Both the position numbers and the translations under genes were made by a program. 64,000 nucleotides of DNA, taken from positions 1,550,001 to 1,614,000 of the forward strand of contig CAWBZL010000003.1 of assembly GCA_963793275.1 (NCBI GenBank), given 5' to 3'. Below are positions 9,216 through 16,914 of the stretch, one piece after another. Origin of the DNA: Marinirhabdus sp963793275. GTDB lineage: Bacteria > Bacteroidota > Bacteroidia > Flavobacteriales > Flavobacteriaceae. A model generated the notes under the pieces. That model searched no databases, was not told the DNA's origin, and saw nothing but the letters and a program-made list of their open reading frames with translations. The number at the start of each line of letters is the position of its first letter. Positions within the stretch are counted from its first letter, which is position 1.

Positions 9216-10868
9216 TTAATTGCGTAATTGTTTTGCGTGAGCCAAAGCCGAATCTGTCAACGTATGACCGCCAATCATTTGAGCAATTTCTACAATTCGC
9301 TCTTCTTCCGTAAGTTGCTTTAATTGTGTTGTGGTTACGTTATTAATGTCTTCTTTATACACTTTTAATTGTTGGTTGCCCTTGGCCGCAATTTGTGGTA
9401 AATGGGTAATGCTGCACACTTGCATAGTACTACTCATTTGCTCCATAATAGTTGCCATTTGCTGCGCAATTTCGCCAGAAACTCCTGTATCTATTTCATC
9501 AAAAATAAGGGTAGGCAAGTTTTTATAGCTGGCTAAAACTGCTTTAATTGAAAGCATGATCCGGCTTAATTCTCCTCCGGAAGCTACTTTTTTAAGCGCT
9601 CCAAACTGTGTGCCTTTATTAGCAGTGAAAAGGAGCTCCAAAGAATCTGCTCCCTGCTCCTTAAATTCTGAAATTTTATGTAAAACAAACTGAAACTGTG
9701 CATTGGGCAATCCTAACTTTTTTAGCAGAGATTCTAATTGACTTTTAAGACCAGGAATAACTTTTAATCGGGTAGCATGTAATGTATCTGAAACTTCCAG
9801 TAAACTATTTTTTGCTGTGGTAACCGAAGCTTCCAGCATAGCAATACGGGTATCTACATTGGCGGTTTCATCTATTTTCTGCGCCAGATCTTTTTCAATA
9901 GCAACTAATTCTTCAACAGAAGCGACGGTGTGCTTTTGCTGTAATTTATAGAGTAATTGCAACTTGGCCTGTATTTCAAACAAGGATGAAGGATCTGCTT
10001 CCAGCTGTTCAGCTTGCGTAGCAACTTCTTCTTCGAGATCTTCCAGTTCAATTAAAACACTGTTCAATCGTTCCCAGAGTGCCTCATATCCCGAAGAAAA
10101 CGTTTTAATTTTCCCCAGATGCAGGCGGGCTTCCTTCGCAGTTTCCAGTATCCCTATTTGTTCTTCAGAAAATAATTTTAACACACTAGCGAGACCTTCC
10201 TGAATAGTTTCGGCATTATTTAATTTTTCATATTCTTCTTCAAGCGCCACCTGGTCTATTGTAGAAAGCGCTGCTTCTTGTAATTCGGTATATAAAAAAG
10301 AGTGGTAGTCCAGCTCCTTTGCGCTGGTTTCTTTTTCACCAATAAGAGTCCGCAATTCGGTTTGTAATTTTTTATAATCCTGCAAACCTTCCGTATATTG
10401 TTGTAAAAGGTGTTCGTTACCCGCAACCGCATCAATCACCTCTAATTGGTTTTTTTCGGTTAACAAAGATCTCGTTTCGTGCTGGCTGTGAATATCTACC
10501 AGCCGCTCACCCAATTGCTGTAACTGTTGTAGTGTTACAGGAGTATCATTTACAAAAGCCCGCGATTTACCACTTGGCAGAATCTCACGGCGTATAATGG
10601 TATGGTCTTCGTAATCCAGGTCTAAGGTTTCAAAAAGAGCGTTTAGTTTATAAATGGCAACCTCAAAATCGCCTTCAATAACGCACTTTTTTGCAGGGTT
10701 TTTCACACTACTTATATCTGCTCGTTTTCCTAAAAGCAAGGAAAGCGCCCCTAATAAAATAGATTTCCCCGCACCGGTTTCACCGGTAATTGTGGTAAGA
10801 CCCTTAGAGAAAGCTACCTTAATATCGTCTATTAAGGCATAATTTTTTATAGAAAGTTGAGTTAGCAA
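9216..10868 (-). CDS. recN: DNA repair protein RecN
   Basis: 550 residues, an SMC-like ATPase in double-strand-break repair. Walker A is GETGAGKS near residue 29. The long central part is rich in Glu, Leu and Lys and would form the coiled-coil arm. The C-terminal ATPase half shows the signature VASGGELSRIM and the Walker B region LIFDEIDTGVSGE, followed by SITHLPQIAA. The gene starts MLTQLSIKNYALID, typical of the family. It lies 69 nt downstream of the PorD-like gene and is likely co-transcribed with it. Confidence 0.96.
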   Translation of the reverse strand: MLTQLSIKNYALIDDIKVAFSKGLTTITGETGAGKSILLGALSLLLGKRADISSVKNPAKKCVIEGDFEVAIYKLNALFETLDLDYEDHTIIRREILPSGKSRAFVNDTPVTLQQLQQLGERLVDIHSQHETRSLLTEKNQLEVIDAVAGNEHLLQQYTEGLQDYKKLQTELRTLIGEKETSAKELDYHSFLYTELQEAALSTIDQVALEEEYEKLNNAETIQEGLASVLKLFSEEQIGILETAKEARLHLGKIKTFSSGYEALWERLNSVLIELEDLEEEVATQAEQLEADPSSLFEIQAKLQLLYKLQQKHTVASVEELVAIEKDLAQKIDETANVDTRIAMLEASVTTAKNSLLEVSDTLHATRLKVIPGLKSQLESLLKKLGLPNAQFQFVLHKISEFKEQGADSLELLFTANKGTQFGALKKVASGGELSRIMLSIKAVLASYKNLPTLIFDEIDTGVSGEIAQQMATIMEQMSSTMQVCSITHLPQIAAKGNQQLKVYKEDINNVTTTQLKQLTEEERIVEIAQMIGGHTLTDSALAHAKQLRN

Positions 10869-10937
10869 GACACATTTATTTTGTGCTACTAAGATAGTAG
10901 AAGTTTAAGAATTTCTACAGATAAGACTGCTGAAATC

Positions 10938-11828
10938 CTAAAATTTAATTTCTGACCAAACTGATCGTTTTGTAGGCGCCATTCGGTTTAAATTCTCAAT
11001 AAACTGAGTGATATTCACCTTCGGTCCACCACTAAATATAGCCGCAATTTCATCGCTTTTTGCATCAAAAAATGTTCGTAATATAAAAGAGTTTGGCCTA
11101 CGGTCGTTTATACTCTTTAAGGTCTGTATTGCTTCCTGCACCTTCAATTTTGAAATTTTAGGATCTTTATGCATCATATCCATACCATTTAAATGATAGA
11201 TATACATTGCCTCGTGAAACTCCTGATATACATTGCTTAATAAGGCATCATTATACCTAAATCTGGACTGGATACCGTCTGTAGACTTCCATCCTGCAAA
11301 GTTACTGGAAGCAGCCGTATTTACAATTTGTTTAGCGGTTTCAAAATAAGGAGCACCCCCATTTAACTCAAAAGTATCTGCATCCAAACCAATGACAGTA
11401 TAGATATGGTATACTATAACCGACATTAAATTAGAGTCGAAAGAATTAATATTAAAGGTAAGCGGCTGGAATTCTACGTAATCAAAAGAAAACTGCTTAT
11501 CGTTATAATTATAAATAGGGCTGTCATACGTAGATCCAAATACCGGGCGGGAAGCCTGTACCTGTAATGTTCCTCCAAAAGAATCTCCCTCGTAGGCGTT
11601 TAAAATAAGCGTGAAGTTACAATCTATACGTTCCTGGTTTAAGAACTTCTTATTGGTCCACTGCGTGTTATTAATAAAATCCGTCAATTGGCTCTCCAAT
11701 GTTCTGAAAACCTGTTGATTAGGCTGTCCTGTTTGCTCTGCATCTATGGTGATACTTGCGTTTAATTCCTGAGCACTTGCAGTAATACAAGCAAATAATA
11801 CGACTATTGAAAGTAAAATCTTATGCAT
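10938..11828 (-). CDS. DUF4835 / PorD-like periplasmic protein
   Basis: 296 residues with a signal peptide (hydrophobic core, cleavage after ...ITASAQ). The sequence QELNASITIDAEQ and the YVEFQPLTFN region fit the DUF4835 family of flavobacteria. From memory, that family has been linked to the type IX secretion system under the name PorD; I cannot check this here. The start overlaps the end of coaBC by 8 bases, so translation is coupled. It lies between coaBC and recN, as in other flavobacteria. The T9SS link would fit the T9SS cargo genes at 1-8 kb. Confidence 0.8.
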   Translation of the reverse strand: MHKILLSIVVLFACITASAQELNASITIDAEQTGQPNQQVFRTLESQLTDFINNTQWTNKKFLNQERIDCNFTLILNAYEGDSFGGTLQVQASRPVFGSTYDSPIYNYNDKQFSFDYVEFQPLTFNINSFDSNLMSVIVYHIYTVIGLDADTFELNGGAPYFETAKQIVNTAASSNFAGWKSTDGIQSRFRYNDALLSNVYQEFHEAMYIYHLNGMDMMHKDPKISKLKVQEAIQTLKSINDRRPNSFILRTFFDAKSDEIAAIFSGGPKVNITQFIENLNRMAPTKRSVWSEIKF

Positions 11829-13032
11829 GAATGTGTTGTAAAATATATTGTAAAATGTCTTTAGCGACTTCTGTTTTGGGTTTAACTGAAAAAGGCAGCA
11901 CTTTATTGTCCTTGGTCACAAAGGTTACCTTATTAGTATCACCTTTAAAGCCTGCACCTTTATCTTTTAGCGAATTTAATACAATTAAGTCTAAATTCTT
12001 TTTTTGGAGTTTATTTTTTGCGTTTTCAAGCTCGTTTTGAGTCTCTAAGGCAAATCCTACCAAAAACTGCTTTGTTTTTATCTTGCCTATGGAAGCTAAA
12101 ATGTCTTCGGTTTTTTCCAGCTGAAGGGTAAGCAAGCCTTCTTTCTTTTTTATTTTTTCTGAAGCTATTACAGCAGGTCGGTAATCTGCCACTGCAGCGC
12201 TTAAAATAGCCACGTCGCAACTAGTAAAATGCTCGTGTACTGCCAGATACATCTCTTTTGCCGAAGTTACCATCACCTTATTCACAAAAGAGTTTTTTAA
12301 AGTTACGTGAGAAGGTCCTGAAACCAGAATCACCTCAGCTCCAAGGTTGGCTGCTTCATCTGAAATAGCGTACCCCATTTTTCCGCTGCTATGATTTCCT
12401 ATAAAGCGAACAGGATCTATAGCTTCGTAGGTGGGTCCGGCTGTAATTAGTATTTTTTTTCCTTTCAGCGGGAGGTTTTTAGTAATTTCAGCTTCTATAA
12501 AAGTTACAATATCCTCAGGCTCTGCCATACGCCCCTTGCCCACAAGACCACTTGCCAATTCGCCGTGAGTGGCAGGAATTTGAATATTTCCGAAGGAAGT
12601 TAATTTCTTAAAAGTAGCTTTGGTTGAAGGATGCTCGTACATGTCCAGATCCATAGCTGGTGCATAATATACAGGGCATTTCGCCGAAAGATACACCGCA
12701 AGCAATAAATTGTCGCAAGTGCCATGTGCCATTTTAGAAAGCGTGTTTGCAGTAGCCGGAGCTATAACGAACAAGTCTGCCCAAAGGGCCAACTCTACGT
12801 GGTTGTTCCATTGGGCAGTATCGTCTTCTTCGTTCGTAAACGAGGAGAGCACTTCATTTTTAGAAAGGGTTGACAGGGTAAGCGGTGTAACAAAATCTTT
12901 TGCCGAAGGAGTCATCACAACTTTAACCTCGGCTCCCGCCTTTACAAACAACCTAACCAAATATGTTGTTTTGTAAGCGGCGATCCCGGCTGTAACACCA
13001 AGCACTATTTTTTTACCGCTTAAAACAGACAT
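11821..13032 (-). CDS. coaBC: bifunctional phosphopantothenoylcysteine decarboxylase / phosphopantothenate-cysteine ligase
   Basis: 403 residues. The N-terminal flavoprotein domain (about 1-180) decarboxylates phosphopantothenoylcysteine; the C-terminal domain (about 190-400) makes it from phosphopantothenate and cysteine, two steps of CoA synthesis. The FMN region GVTAGIAAYK and the catalytic His78 (NNHVELALWAD) are present. The ligase half starts at KKILITAGPTYEAIDPVRFIGN. Odd: the E. coli motif PAMNxxMW reads PAMDLDMY here (Asp128 for Asn), and the substrate-loop Cys of the ACG motif is Ser161 (ELASGLVGKGRM). I believe this form occurs in other Bacteroidota. It lies one base after rpoZ. 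Confidence 0.95.
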   Translation of the reverse strand: MSVLSGKKIVLGVTAGIAAYKTTYLVRLFVKAGAEVKVVMTPSAKDFVTPLTLSTLSKNEVLSSFTNEEDDTAQWNNHVELALWADLFVIAPATANTLSKMAHGTCDNLLLAVYLSAKCPVYYAPAMDLDMYEHPSTKATFKKLTSFGNIQIPATHGELASGLVGKGRMAEPEDIVTFIEAEITKNLPLKGKKILITAGPTYEAIDPVRFIGNHSSGKMGYAISDEAANLGAEVILVSGPSHVTLKNSFVNKVMVTSAKEMYLAVHEHFTSCDVAILSAAVADYRPAVIASEKIKKKEGLLTLQLEKTEDILASIGKIKTKQFLVGFALETQNELENAKNKLQKKNLDLIVLNSLKDKGAGFKGDTNKVTFVTKDNKVLPFSVKPKTEVAKDILQYILQHIHA

Positions 13033-13033
13033 A

Positions 13034-13369
13034 CTATTCTTCTAGGGCTTCGTCTGCAGTATTACGGTGGTAGATTTTCTCATCCAGCCATTCCTGAACT
13101 GCTAAAGCGTGTGGCTTAGGAAGTTTTTCATAGAATTTTGAAACTTCGATTTGCTCTTTGTTTTCAAAAATTTCTTCCAGGCTATCATTATAGGTAGCAA
13201 ACTCATCCAATTTTTCCAAAAGCTCCTTTTTAATGTCTCCATTAATCTGGTTTGCTCTTTTTGCAATAATTGAAATAGCTTCATAGATATTCCCGGTAGG
13301 TGCATCTATCTTATTTTTGTCTATCGTTATTGTGTTGATAGGCGCTTCAGAATTTTTAATATCGCTCAT
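13034..13369 (-). CDS. rpoZ: DNA-directed RNA polymerase omega subunit
   Basis: 111 residues in the bacteroidotal omega/Rpb6-like form. The conserved segment APTGNIYEAISIIAKRANQIN (residues ~25-45) is the helix that clamps the beta' subunit. The C-terminal extension is acidic and family-specific. It stands between bamD (12 nt upstream) and coaBC (1 nt downstream), the usual flavobacterial order, so it is expressed from the bamD promoter. Confidence 0.9.
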   Translation of the reverse strand: MSDIKNSEAPINTITIDKNKIDAPTGNIYEAISIIAKRANQINGDIKKELLEKLDEFATYNDSLEEIFENKEQIEVSKFYEKLPKPHALAVQEWLDEKIYHRNTADEALEE

Positions 13370-13381
13370 AATAGGTGTATA

Positions 13382-14224
13382 TTAACGTGTAGGTTCTACT
13401 ACGGTTGTTGTAACTGTTCTTGCCTCAATTTCTTTAGCAATTTCGTCTGCTTTTTCTTTTATTTCTGAAGTATCGTTTTTGTAATATTTCAGAAAAGACT
13501 TATAAAATCCCTGTGCCGTAAGCAAACGCTCCTGTAACTTGTCCGGCACTCCTGTTACAGCTCTTTTGTACGCTGCTTCTAACCTTGCGTAATACACTTC
13601 TTTTTTATAAAGTGAACCAGGATGGTCTACAATAAAATTTTCAAAAGCCTCAATAGCAGGAATGTAAGACCCCAGGTACTCCGCAATATCTAAATATTGC
13701 ATCGCAATTTCATAATCTTTTTTCTCCAGCTTTTCCCGCAATTCTTTTACCAAAAGGTTTGTTTCTGTACGGTACTCAGAGTTTGGATATTTGTTGATAT
13801 AGGTTTGCAACTTCTCCAGTGCAATTCTGGTATCTTTTTGCTCCAGGGAATACCGTGGAGATAATTGGTAATAACTTTTAGCCGACTTATATGCAGCAAT
13901 TTCTACGCTGTCACTTTTTGGGAATGATGTTTCAAAACGCTCAAATTGATAGCCCGCAAGGTAAAAATCTTCCAGTTCATAAAACGTATTGGCATAGATA
14001 AACATAAGACGTTCTGCTTGAGGCTTCCCTCTGTAAGCAGGAACTATTTGCTCCATTAACTTGAGCGCTTTCTTATATTTCCCGGCATTGTATAATGAAT
14101 CTGCTCCGGCATATTTGGCCGCAGTATCTTCAGATCTTAATAATTTTTGATAGTCGCTACAAGAGGCCAAAGACGCAATTGCCAGCAAACTAAGAAAAGT
14201 GATTTTAAAGTATTTCAAAAACAT
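13382..14224 (-). CDS. bamD: outer membrane protein assembly factor BamD (lipoprotein)
   Basis: 280 residues. The N-terminal signal ends in a lipobox (LASC, Cys22), so the protein is lipid-anchored. The rest is all-helical with TPR-like repeats (ADSLYNAGKYKKALKLMEQIV, then FELEDFYLAGYQFERF-type helices), as in BamD, which joins BamA to fold outer-membrane barrels. It begins the bamD-rpoZ-coaBC-porD-like-recN run. A good promoter lies immediately upstream with only 4 nt between the -7 element and the ATG, which suggests a leaderless mRNA. Confidence 0.92.
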   Translation of the reverse strand: MFLKYFKITFLSLLAIASLASCSDYQKLLRSEDTAAKYAGADSLYNAGKYKKALKLMEQIVPAYRGKPQAERLMFIYANTFYELEDFYLAGYQFERFETSFPKSDSVEIAAYKSAKSYYQLSPRYSLEQKDTRIALEKLQTYINKYPNSEYRTETNLLVKELREKLEKKDYEIAMQYLDIAEYLGSYIPAIEAFENFIVDHPGSLYKKEVYYARLEAAYKRAVTGVPDKLQERLLTAQGFYKSFLKYYKNDTSEIKEKADEIAKEIEARTVTTTVVEPTR

Positions 14225-14228
14225 CGTG

Positions 14229-14258
14229 CAAAAGTAGTGAATTATACGTGATTACAAA
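14229..14258 (-). promoter_or_regulatory. promoter of the bamD operon
   Basis: The minus strand has TTTG (14255-14258), an 18-nt spacer and TACTTTTG (14229-14236), matching the Bacteroidota -33/-7 consensus. Only four bases separate the -7 element from the bamD ATG, so transcription would begin at or next to the start codon. Confidence 0.6.
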
Positions 14259-14331
14259 ACTTATTATAGCACTAATTATTGTCTCATTAATGCGGTATAA
14301 GGACGTTTTATTTCTGTGTTTGTTTCAAAAA

Positions 14332-15207
14332 TTAATACGCTGTTATAAAAGCATCAATTTTATCTCGTAATTGTTTACCTATTCCTACCAATGGGAGTCG
14401 TACGGTATCCCCACAAATTCCTAACCGGTTGAAAACAGCTTTAATTCCTTCGGGGTTTCCTTCAGCAAAAATATAGTCTATGCAGGGAGCAATTTTATAA
14501 TGTAGTGAGTATGCTTCGTCTACCCGTCTTTCAAGAGCTAAAGTGATCATTGTTGAAAAATCTTTCGGAAAGCCTTCGCCAATTACCGAAATTACTCCGG
14601 CACCACCCGCCAATGTCATCGGCAGGGCGATCATGTCGTCCCCGCTAATTACAAGAAACCCTTCCGGAGTTTGGTCTATCATTTTCATGGCCTGGATTAA
14701 ATCTCCGGCCGCTTCTTTAATAGCAACAATGGTTTCAAAATCGTTCGCTAATCTTGCCACTGTCTCAGGTGCCATATTACTTGCCGTACGCCCTGGAACA
14801 TTATATAAAATAATAGGTTTTTGTGCTACTTTCGCCAGCGCTGCAAAATGCTGATAAATACCTTCCTGAGTAGGTTTATTATACGATGGTGAAACTGAAA
14901 GAATTGCGGTGAACTTGCTTACATCAGTCATTTTCATTTCCTGAACCACCTGCGCGGTATCATTCCCGCCAATTCCCAATACCAAAGGCAATCTTCCTGC
15001 GTTGGTTTCCACAATGGTGTTAACTACCAATTGCTTTTCGGCTTTAGTTAAGGTTACGCTTTCACCCGTGGTTCCTAAAACTACCAAATAATCTATACCG
15101 TTTTCAATTTGAAAATTCACTACCTTTTGTAGTCCAGACACATCTACTTCGCCTTCGGTTGTAAATGGGGTGATAAGCGCAACGCCTGTTCCTATAAGTT
15201 CTTTCAT
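14332..15207 (-). CDS. dapA: 4-hydroxy-tetrahydrodipicolinate synthase
   Basis: 291 residues. It condenses pyruvate and aspartate semialdehyde, the first committed step to diaminopimelate and lysine. The barrel motifs are clear: VLGTTGES (residues ~43-50), SVSPSYNKPTQEGIYQHF, the catalytic-tyrosine segment ILYNVPGRT, and the Schiff-base lysine in VAIKEAAGD. The length is normal. A TATCTTTG -7 element is 29 nt upstream. dapF at 33-34 kb serves the same pathway. Confidence 0.96.
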   Translation of the reverse strand: MKELIGTGVALITPFTTEGEVDVSGLQKVVNFQIENGIDYLVVLGTTGESVTLTKAEKQLVVNTIVETNAGRLPLVLGIGGNDTAQVVQEMKMTDVSKFTAILSVSPSYNKPTQEGIYQHFAALAKVAQKPIILYNVPGRTASNMAPETVARLANDFETIVAIKEAAGDLIQAMKMIDQTPEGFLVISGDDMIALPMTLAGGAGVISVIGEGFPKDFSTMITLALERRVDEAYSLHYKIAPCIDYIFAEGNPEGIKAVFNRLGICGDTVRLPLVGIGKQLRDKIDAFITAY

Positions 15208-15236
15208 ATTCTGAAAATTTTATGCTGAAATGTACA

Positions 15237-15244
15237 CAAAGATA
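15237..15244 (-). promoter_or_regulatory. candidate -7 promoter element of dapA
   Basis: The minus strand reads TATCTTTG, matching TAnnTTTG, 29 nt upstream of the dapA ATG. Confidence 0.45.
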
Positions 15245-15451
15245 CTACGATTCTGTTCTATGTAAATTCTGAAATGCTATGATTTTCCTAAAACTTAAAA
15301 GTAAAAAATTTAATAAAAACTTTTGGATTACTTATGAAGAGGAAAAAAGTGTAAGAAATTAGTCTTGGTATTTTTTGAGAGGTAAAAAATTGTTTTTGAA
15401 TGTAAGCAGAAAAATTATGGATTCACATATCGGCTTTTTGATTGACGTTAT

Positions 15452-16198
15452 TTATTTGTTTTTAATATAAATGTGTCTAATATTATTCTCGCCGGTATCC
15501 TTTTCTTCAATTTCAAATTCTCCTATTTTTTTTATTAGTGGATATAACTTGAGAAAACCATAATTTCTTGGATCAAAATCTGTTTTCTTCTTAATGATAT
15601 AATTCCCTAACGAACCAAGAAAAACCCAACCGTTCTCATCTGAAATCTCATCAATACTTTCTTTCATAAGATTTATTAAATTTTTGTCTATTTTGCTTAC
15701 GGAAGATGTTTCAACCTTAGCATTTCGCAGTTTTTTTGCTTTTACAGCTAGGTCTGTTTCCTTTTCCTTTTTTAGAATTTCTATATAAATAAATTTATCA
15801 CAAGCCGTTATGAAGGGTTGAGGAGTTTTTTTCTCACCAATTCCTATTACAAACATAGCAGCCTCCCTAAGTCGTGTTGCAAGTCTTGTAAAATCACTAT
15901 CACTTGAAACAATACAAAATCCGTCCACCTTTTTTGAATACAATAGATCCATAGCATCAATAATTAACGCACTATCACTTGAGTTTTTACCCGATGTGTA
16001 ACTGTACTGCTGTATTGGAGTTATTGCATTTTCCAGTAAAACATTTTTCCAACCTGAAACTGTGGGTTTAGTCCAGTCTGCATAAATTCTTTTGATGGTT
16101 GGATTTCCATATTTAGCAATCTCATTAAGCATTTCTTTTACATGCGCATACGGAACATTATCTGCGTCAATTAGAACCGCAAGTTTTTTATCTTTCAT
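15452..16198 (-). CDS. NYN-domain (PIN-like) protein with C-terminal OST-HTH/LOTUS-like domain
   Basis: 248 residues. The N-terminal ~145 residues are a NYN (DUF88/LabA-like) nuclease-fold domain. The acidic metal-site motifs are visible: LIDADNVP (Asp11, Asp13), KNSSDSALIIDAMDLLY, and SSDSDFTRLATRLRE. After a Lys-rich linker, the last ~80 residues (NLMKESIDEISDENGWVFL ... YGFLKLYPLIKKIG) resemble an OST-HTH/LOTUS RNA-binding domain. An RNA nuclease role is inferred. The gene lies between dapA and the DUF6913-like gene, which I expect to be neighbours in relatives, and its surroundings look AT-richer, so it may be an insertion. Confidence 0.85.
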   Translation of the reverse strand: MKDKKLAVLIDADNVPYAHVKEMLNEIAKYGNPTIKRIYADWTKPTVSGWKNVLLENAITPIQQYSYTSGKNSSDSALIIDAMDLLYSKKVDGFCIVSSDSDFTRLATRLREAAMFVIGIGEKKTPQPFITACDKFIYIEILKKEKETDLAVKAKKLRNAKVETSSVSKIDKNLINLMKESIDEISDENGWVFLGSLGNYIIKKKTDFDPRNYGFLKLYPLIKKIGEFEIEEKDTGENNIRHIYIKNK

Positions 16199-16293
16199 AT
16201 ATCTTTTTTAATCGGGCTCAATTTACTAATTATCAAACCTAACCAACTACTTTTATCTCAATTTATATACTTTACAAATCCTCAACTACGAAC

Positions 16294-16812
16294 CTACATC
16301 TTCCCCAACACCAACAAATATTTTTTCAATTCACTTTTAAACAATGTGAAATCTTTAAACGGAAGGTCCAGCAACAAATCGTACAACCGCTCATCTGCAC
16401 CTTGAAAACCTGCTTTAAACTTTGCCTTACTTGCCGCCACGAGGAGATCCATAATTTCGTGTGGTCCTGAATAATAGCCAATTAACACATCAAACTCTGT
16501 ATCCAGAAATTCCTGAGCATTCTGGTTATGTAAAATACCTTTCCAGTCAAAATCTTTATTCTGTACCTGGTTTTGCCGCAAACTTGGGAGCCTTTTTTTA
16601 CTTTCTACAAAAGAGAACACCTTTACATCTTTAGGTTGCAGATCGAAATCTTTAAAACATTCGTAAAATTTTTCAAGATCCAGGGTGTGTGCCTCATCTA
16701 TTAAAAAACCAATAGTTTTTACCTGGGAGTTTATACCCGAAATATCACGCTCCTTAAGATGCGCATCCAGCCTTTTTTTAAGAGACTTCTGTTTCAGTTT
16801 TTTAAAAATCAT
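16294..16812 (-). CDS. conserved hypothetical protein, DUF6913-like
   Basis: 172 residues, soluble, starting with a Lys-rich helix (FKKLKQKSLKKRLDAHL). The body alternates strands and helices (VKTIGFLIDEAHTLDLEKFY, FDVLIGYYSGPHEIMDLLVAAS, AGFQGADERLYDLLLDL), as in DUF6913 proteins that sit beside ligA in flavobacteria. No signal peptide or catalytic motif recognised. A TATTTTTG -7 element lies 18 nt upstream (16831-16838). Function unknown. Confidence 0.7.
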   Translation of the reverse strand: MIFKKLKQKSLKKRLDAHLKERDISGINSQVKTIGFLIDEAHTLDLEKFYECFKDFDLQPKDVKVFSFVESKKRLPSLRQNQVQNKDFDWKGILHNQNAQEFLDTEFDVLIGYYSGPHEIMDLLVAASKAKFKAGFQGADERLYDLLLDLPFKDFTLFKSELKKYLLVLGKM

Positions 16813-16830
16813 AAGCGTAGTAAGCTAGCA

Positions 16831-16838
16831 CAAAAATA
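16831..16838 (-). promoter_or_regulatory. candidate -7 promoter element of the DUF6913-like gene
   Basis: The minus strand reads TATTTTTG 18 nt before the ATG at 16812, giving a predicted leader of about 12 nt. Confidence 0.4.
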
Positions 16839-16914
16839 AAAGCTTCGAAGGTTTTCCCAATACATTTTAGTAGAAAAGCTTCACTGGTGACAGTACCAGA
16901 CAAGATCCTGTACT

